5,692 nucleotides of DNA from JAAURS01 sp031362245 (GTDB lineage: Bacteria > Cyanobacteriota > Cyanobacteriia > Thermosynechococcales > Thermosynechococcaceae), in assembly GCA_031362245.1 (NCBI GenBank), contig JANLSD010000421.1:1-5692 (forward strand), read 5' to 3'. Of this stretch, positions 4,305 through 5,692 are shown in pieces; positions within the stretch are counted from its first letter, which is position 1; every line of letters begins with the position of its first letter. The position numbers and the translations under genes are program-made. Under the pieces are notes generated by a model. That model saw only the letters and a list, made by a program, of their open reading frames with translations. It was not told the DNA's origin and made no database searches.

Positions 4305-5692
4305 ATGGTTGTCCGTGGCCTTGCGGCTCCCCCGACACCTTGGTCTAAGAGCTTATCTAAACCCAAAATCCACTCCTCGGCATACATTTATTCCGACATC
4401 AACGTCATTGGTGACGTGCGGATTGCGGAAAATGTGATGATTGCCCCTGGAATTTCGATTCGTGCCGATGAAGGGACTCCCTTCTCCATCGGCGCGAGGA
4501 CGAACATTCAGGATGGTGTGGTCATTCATGGGCTAGAGCAAGGTCGTGTCCTCGGGGACGACGGGAAAGACTATTCAGTTTGGATTGGCGGTAGCACCTC
4601 CATTACCCACATGGCGCTCATTCATGGGCCAGCCTACGTGGGCGACAACTGTTTTATTGGATTTCGCTCGACGGTGTTTAATGCACGGGTGAATGAAGGC
4701 TGCATTGTGATGATGCATGCCTTGATTCAGGATGTTGAAATTCCTGCGGGCAAATATGTGCCCTCTGGAGCAATTATTACTTCACAGCAGCAGGCAGATC
4801 GACTGCCCGACGTGCAGGCTGCTGATGTAGAGTTTGCCAAACATGTGATTGGCATTAATCAGTCTTTGCGCTCAGGTTACCGCTGTGCCGACGACATTGA
4901 GTGCATTGTTCCGGTTCGGGAAACCCCTCCTAAAAAAGGGACTGCTCAAGCAGCACCGATTCGGAATGAGCCTGCTGGAAAAGGAAATGGGTCTCACGTT
5001 AATGGAGGATCTGCCGCCGTGGCAATAGCAAGTAATTATCTTAGTGCAGATGCGGTTGAACAGGTGCGCCAGCTCCTGATTCAGGGTTATCGCATTGGTA
5101 CAGAACACGCAGACCAACGTCGATTTCGGGCCAGTGCCTGGACGAGTTGTAAGCCCATCACGGGCAACCGCGAAGCAGATGTCTTGGCAGCGCTAGAAGC
5201 CTGTATGGCAGAACATGCTGGCGATTATGTCCGTATTGTAGGTATCGACACCAAGGCAAAGCGCCGCGTGGCCGAACTTGTGATTCAACGTCCCGATGGC
5301 AAGAGTGGTGTTGCACCCTCTCCTCGTCGCGTTGCAAGTGCGGCTCAGGCTCAGTCCGCGCCTGCTTCTGCGCTCAGTGCAGCACCGGCTGGAGCTGATG
5401 TGGTAGGCCATGTTCGTAGCCTGTTGGCTCAGGGCTATCAGATTGGCACAGAGCATGCCGACAAGCGTCGCTTCCGCGCCAGTGCTTGGACGAGTGGTAA
5501 AACCATCACAGCTCGCCGCGATGGCGACGCCCTTGCAGAACTTGACGCAATTATTGCTCAACATCCTGGCGAATATGTTCGTCTTGTAGGGATTGATTCC
5601 AAAGCCAAGCGCCGCGTTTTGGAATTGGTGGTTCAGCGACCTGATGGAAATGGATCTGCTCCCGCAGCGGCATCTCGTGCAGCAGCGTCTGC
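4305..5692 (+). CDS. ccmM: Carboxysome scaffold CcmM (gamma-CA domain plus Rubisco-binding repeats), partial at right edge
   Basis: CcmM crosslinks Rubisco and links it to the shell and other carboxysome proteins; 462 codons are seen and the frame is open to the edge. Residues about 15-205 form a left-handed beta-helix gamma-carbonic anhydrase domain. It has zinc-ligand histidines H75 (VIHGL), H102 and H107 (THMALIHG), and a C194/C200 pair in a short C-terminal extension. A Gly/Ser/Asn-rich linker follows (about 208-243). Then come two Rubisco small-subunit-like (SSUL) modules at about 247-331 and 365-447. Both carry IGTEHAD, RRFRASAWTS, GDYVR or GEYVR, and KAKRRV, and an Ala/Pro/Ser linker joins them. 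The first module has C282 and C300; the second has no cysteine. The right edge lies in a second Ala-rich linker, so at least one more module probably follows. A strong internal start is noted separately. ccmN would be expected next. Confidence 0.97.
   Translation, partial: MVVRGLAAPPTPWSKSLSKPKIHSSAYIYSDINVIGDVRIAENVMIAPGISIRADEGTPFSIGARTNIQDGVVIHGLEQGRVLGDDGKDYSVWIGGSTSITHMALIHGPAYVGDNCFIGFRSTVFNARVNEGCIVMMHALIQDVEIPAGKYVPSGAIITSQQQADRLPDVQAADVEFAKHVIGINQSLRSGYRCADDIECIVPVRETPPKKGTAQAAPIRNEPAGKGNGSHVNGGSAAVAIASNYLSADAVEQVRQLLIQGYRIGTEHADQRRFRASAWTSCKPITGNREADVLAALEACMAEHAGDYVRIVGIDTKAKRRVAELVIQRPDGKSGVAPSPRRVASAAQAQSAPASALSAAPAGADVVGHVRSLLAQGYQIGTEHADKRRFRASAWTSGKTITARRDGDALAELDAIIAQHPGEYVRLVGIDSKAKRRVLELVVQRPDGNGSAPAAASRAAAS
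5004..5021 (+). promoter_or_regulatory. Internal ribosome binding site and GTG start for short CcmM
   Basis: GGAGG (5004-5008) stands ten bases before an in-frame GTG (5019-5021, codon V239). The GTG lies in the linker just ahead of the first SSUL module. In Synechococcus elongatus PCC 7942 the short form M35, made only of SSUL modules, is translated from an internal GTG at the equivalent place. The same is inferred here. Confidence 0.65.
5043..5297 (+). repeat. SSUL module 1 coding repeat in ccmM
   Basis: This encodes residues 247-331, a Rubisco small-subunit-like module that binds the Rubisco holoenzyme in a groove rather than replacing RbcS. It shares the EHAD, RRFRASAWTS and KAKRRV motifs with the next copy at a period of 116 codons. 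It alone carries the C282/C300 pair, spaced 18 residues apart. Confidence 0.9.
5394..5645 (+). repeat. SSUL module 2 coding repeat in ccmM
   Basis: This encodes residues 364-447, a second small-subunit-like module. It is closely similar to module 1, with GTEHADKRRFRASAWTS, EYVRLVGIDSKAKRRV and VVQRPDG, but has no cysteines. It is joined to module 1 by about 32 residues rich in Ala, Ser and Pro. Confidence 0.9.

Noticed and set aside
4872..5564. Minus-strand open frames opposite ccmM
   Set aside because: They are cysteine- and arginine-rich antisense frames without start signals or family features, and the plus-strand CcmM reading is certain.
5043..5645. SSUL modules as a genuine Rubisco small-subunit gene (rbcS)
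   Set aside because: The modules are in frame with the carbonic anhydrase domain and repeat at 116 codons, as in CcmM, and are not a free-standing rbcS.

Overview
The window comes from a beta-cyanobacterium. It carries a carboxysome shell and scaffold operon of the ccmK2-ccmK1-ccmL-ccmM type, divergent from NDH-1 antiporter-like subunit genes of the CO2-uptake class. It also contains four copies of the cyanobacterial palindrome HIP1 (GCGATCGC). The species cannot be named from this sequence.

Layout. Positions 1-652 (minus strand) hold the first 217 codons of ndhD, which runs off the left edge. Positions 663-2498 (minus) hold a complete ndhF, directly upstream of ndhD in one operon; the ndhD ribosome binding site overlaps the ndhF stop codon. 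Positions 2499-3145 are a 647-base divergent intergenic region with no convincing protein gene but many inverted repeats. One of these, ATTAG-N5-CTAAT at 2940-2954, looks like an operator for a LysR-type regulator such as RbcR. On the plus strand follow ccmK2 (3146-3454), ccmK1 (3514-3855), ccmL (3862-4161), a 143-base gap with two hairpins, and ccmM (4305 to the right edge, 462 codons seen).

How the genes work together. The NdhF and NdhD variants belong to the NDH-1MS type complexes, which couple electron flow and proton pumping to hydration of CO2 to bicarbonate in the cytosol. Bicarbonate then enters the carboxysome. There CcmK1 and CcmK2 form the shell facets, CcmL the vertices, and CcmM binds Rubisco through small-subunit-like (SSUL) modules. 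Here CcmM also keeps the zinc histidines and the cysteine pair of an active gamma-carbonic anhydrase. Both halves of the CO2-concentrating mechanism therefore sit back to back around one control region. The nearby NDH genes are more likely the NdhF4/NdhD4 pair than NdhF3/NdhD3, but this rests on remembered gene order.

The known genes are well explained. The least explained part is the intergenic control region, above all the nested and mutually exclusive inverted repeats at 2883-2961. Other points of interest are a strong internal ribosome binding site and GTG in ccmM that would give a short scaffold isoform, and a hairpin placed directly before the ccmM ribosome binding site.
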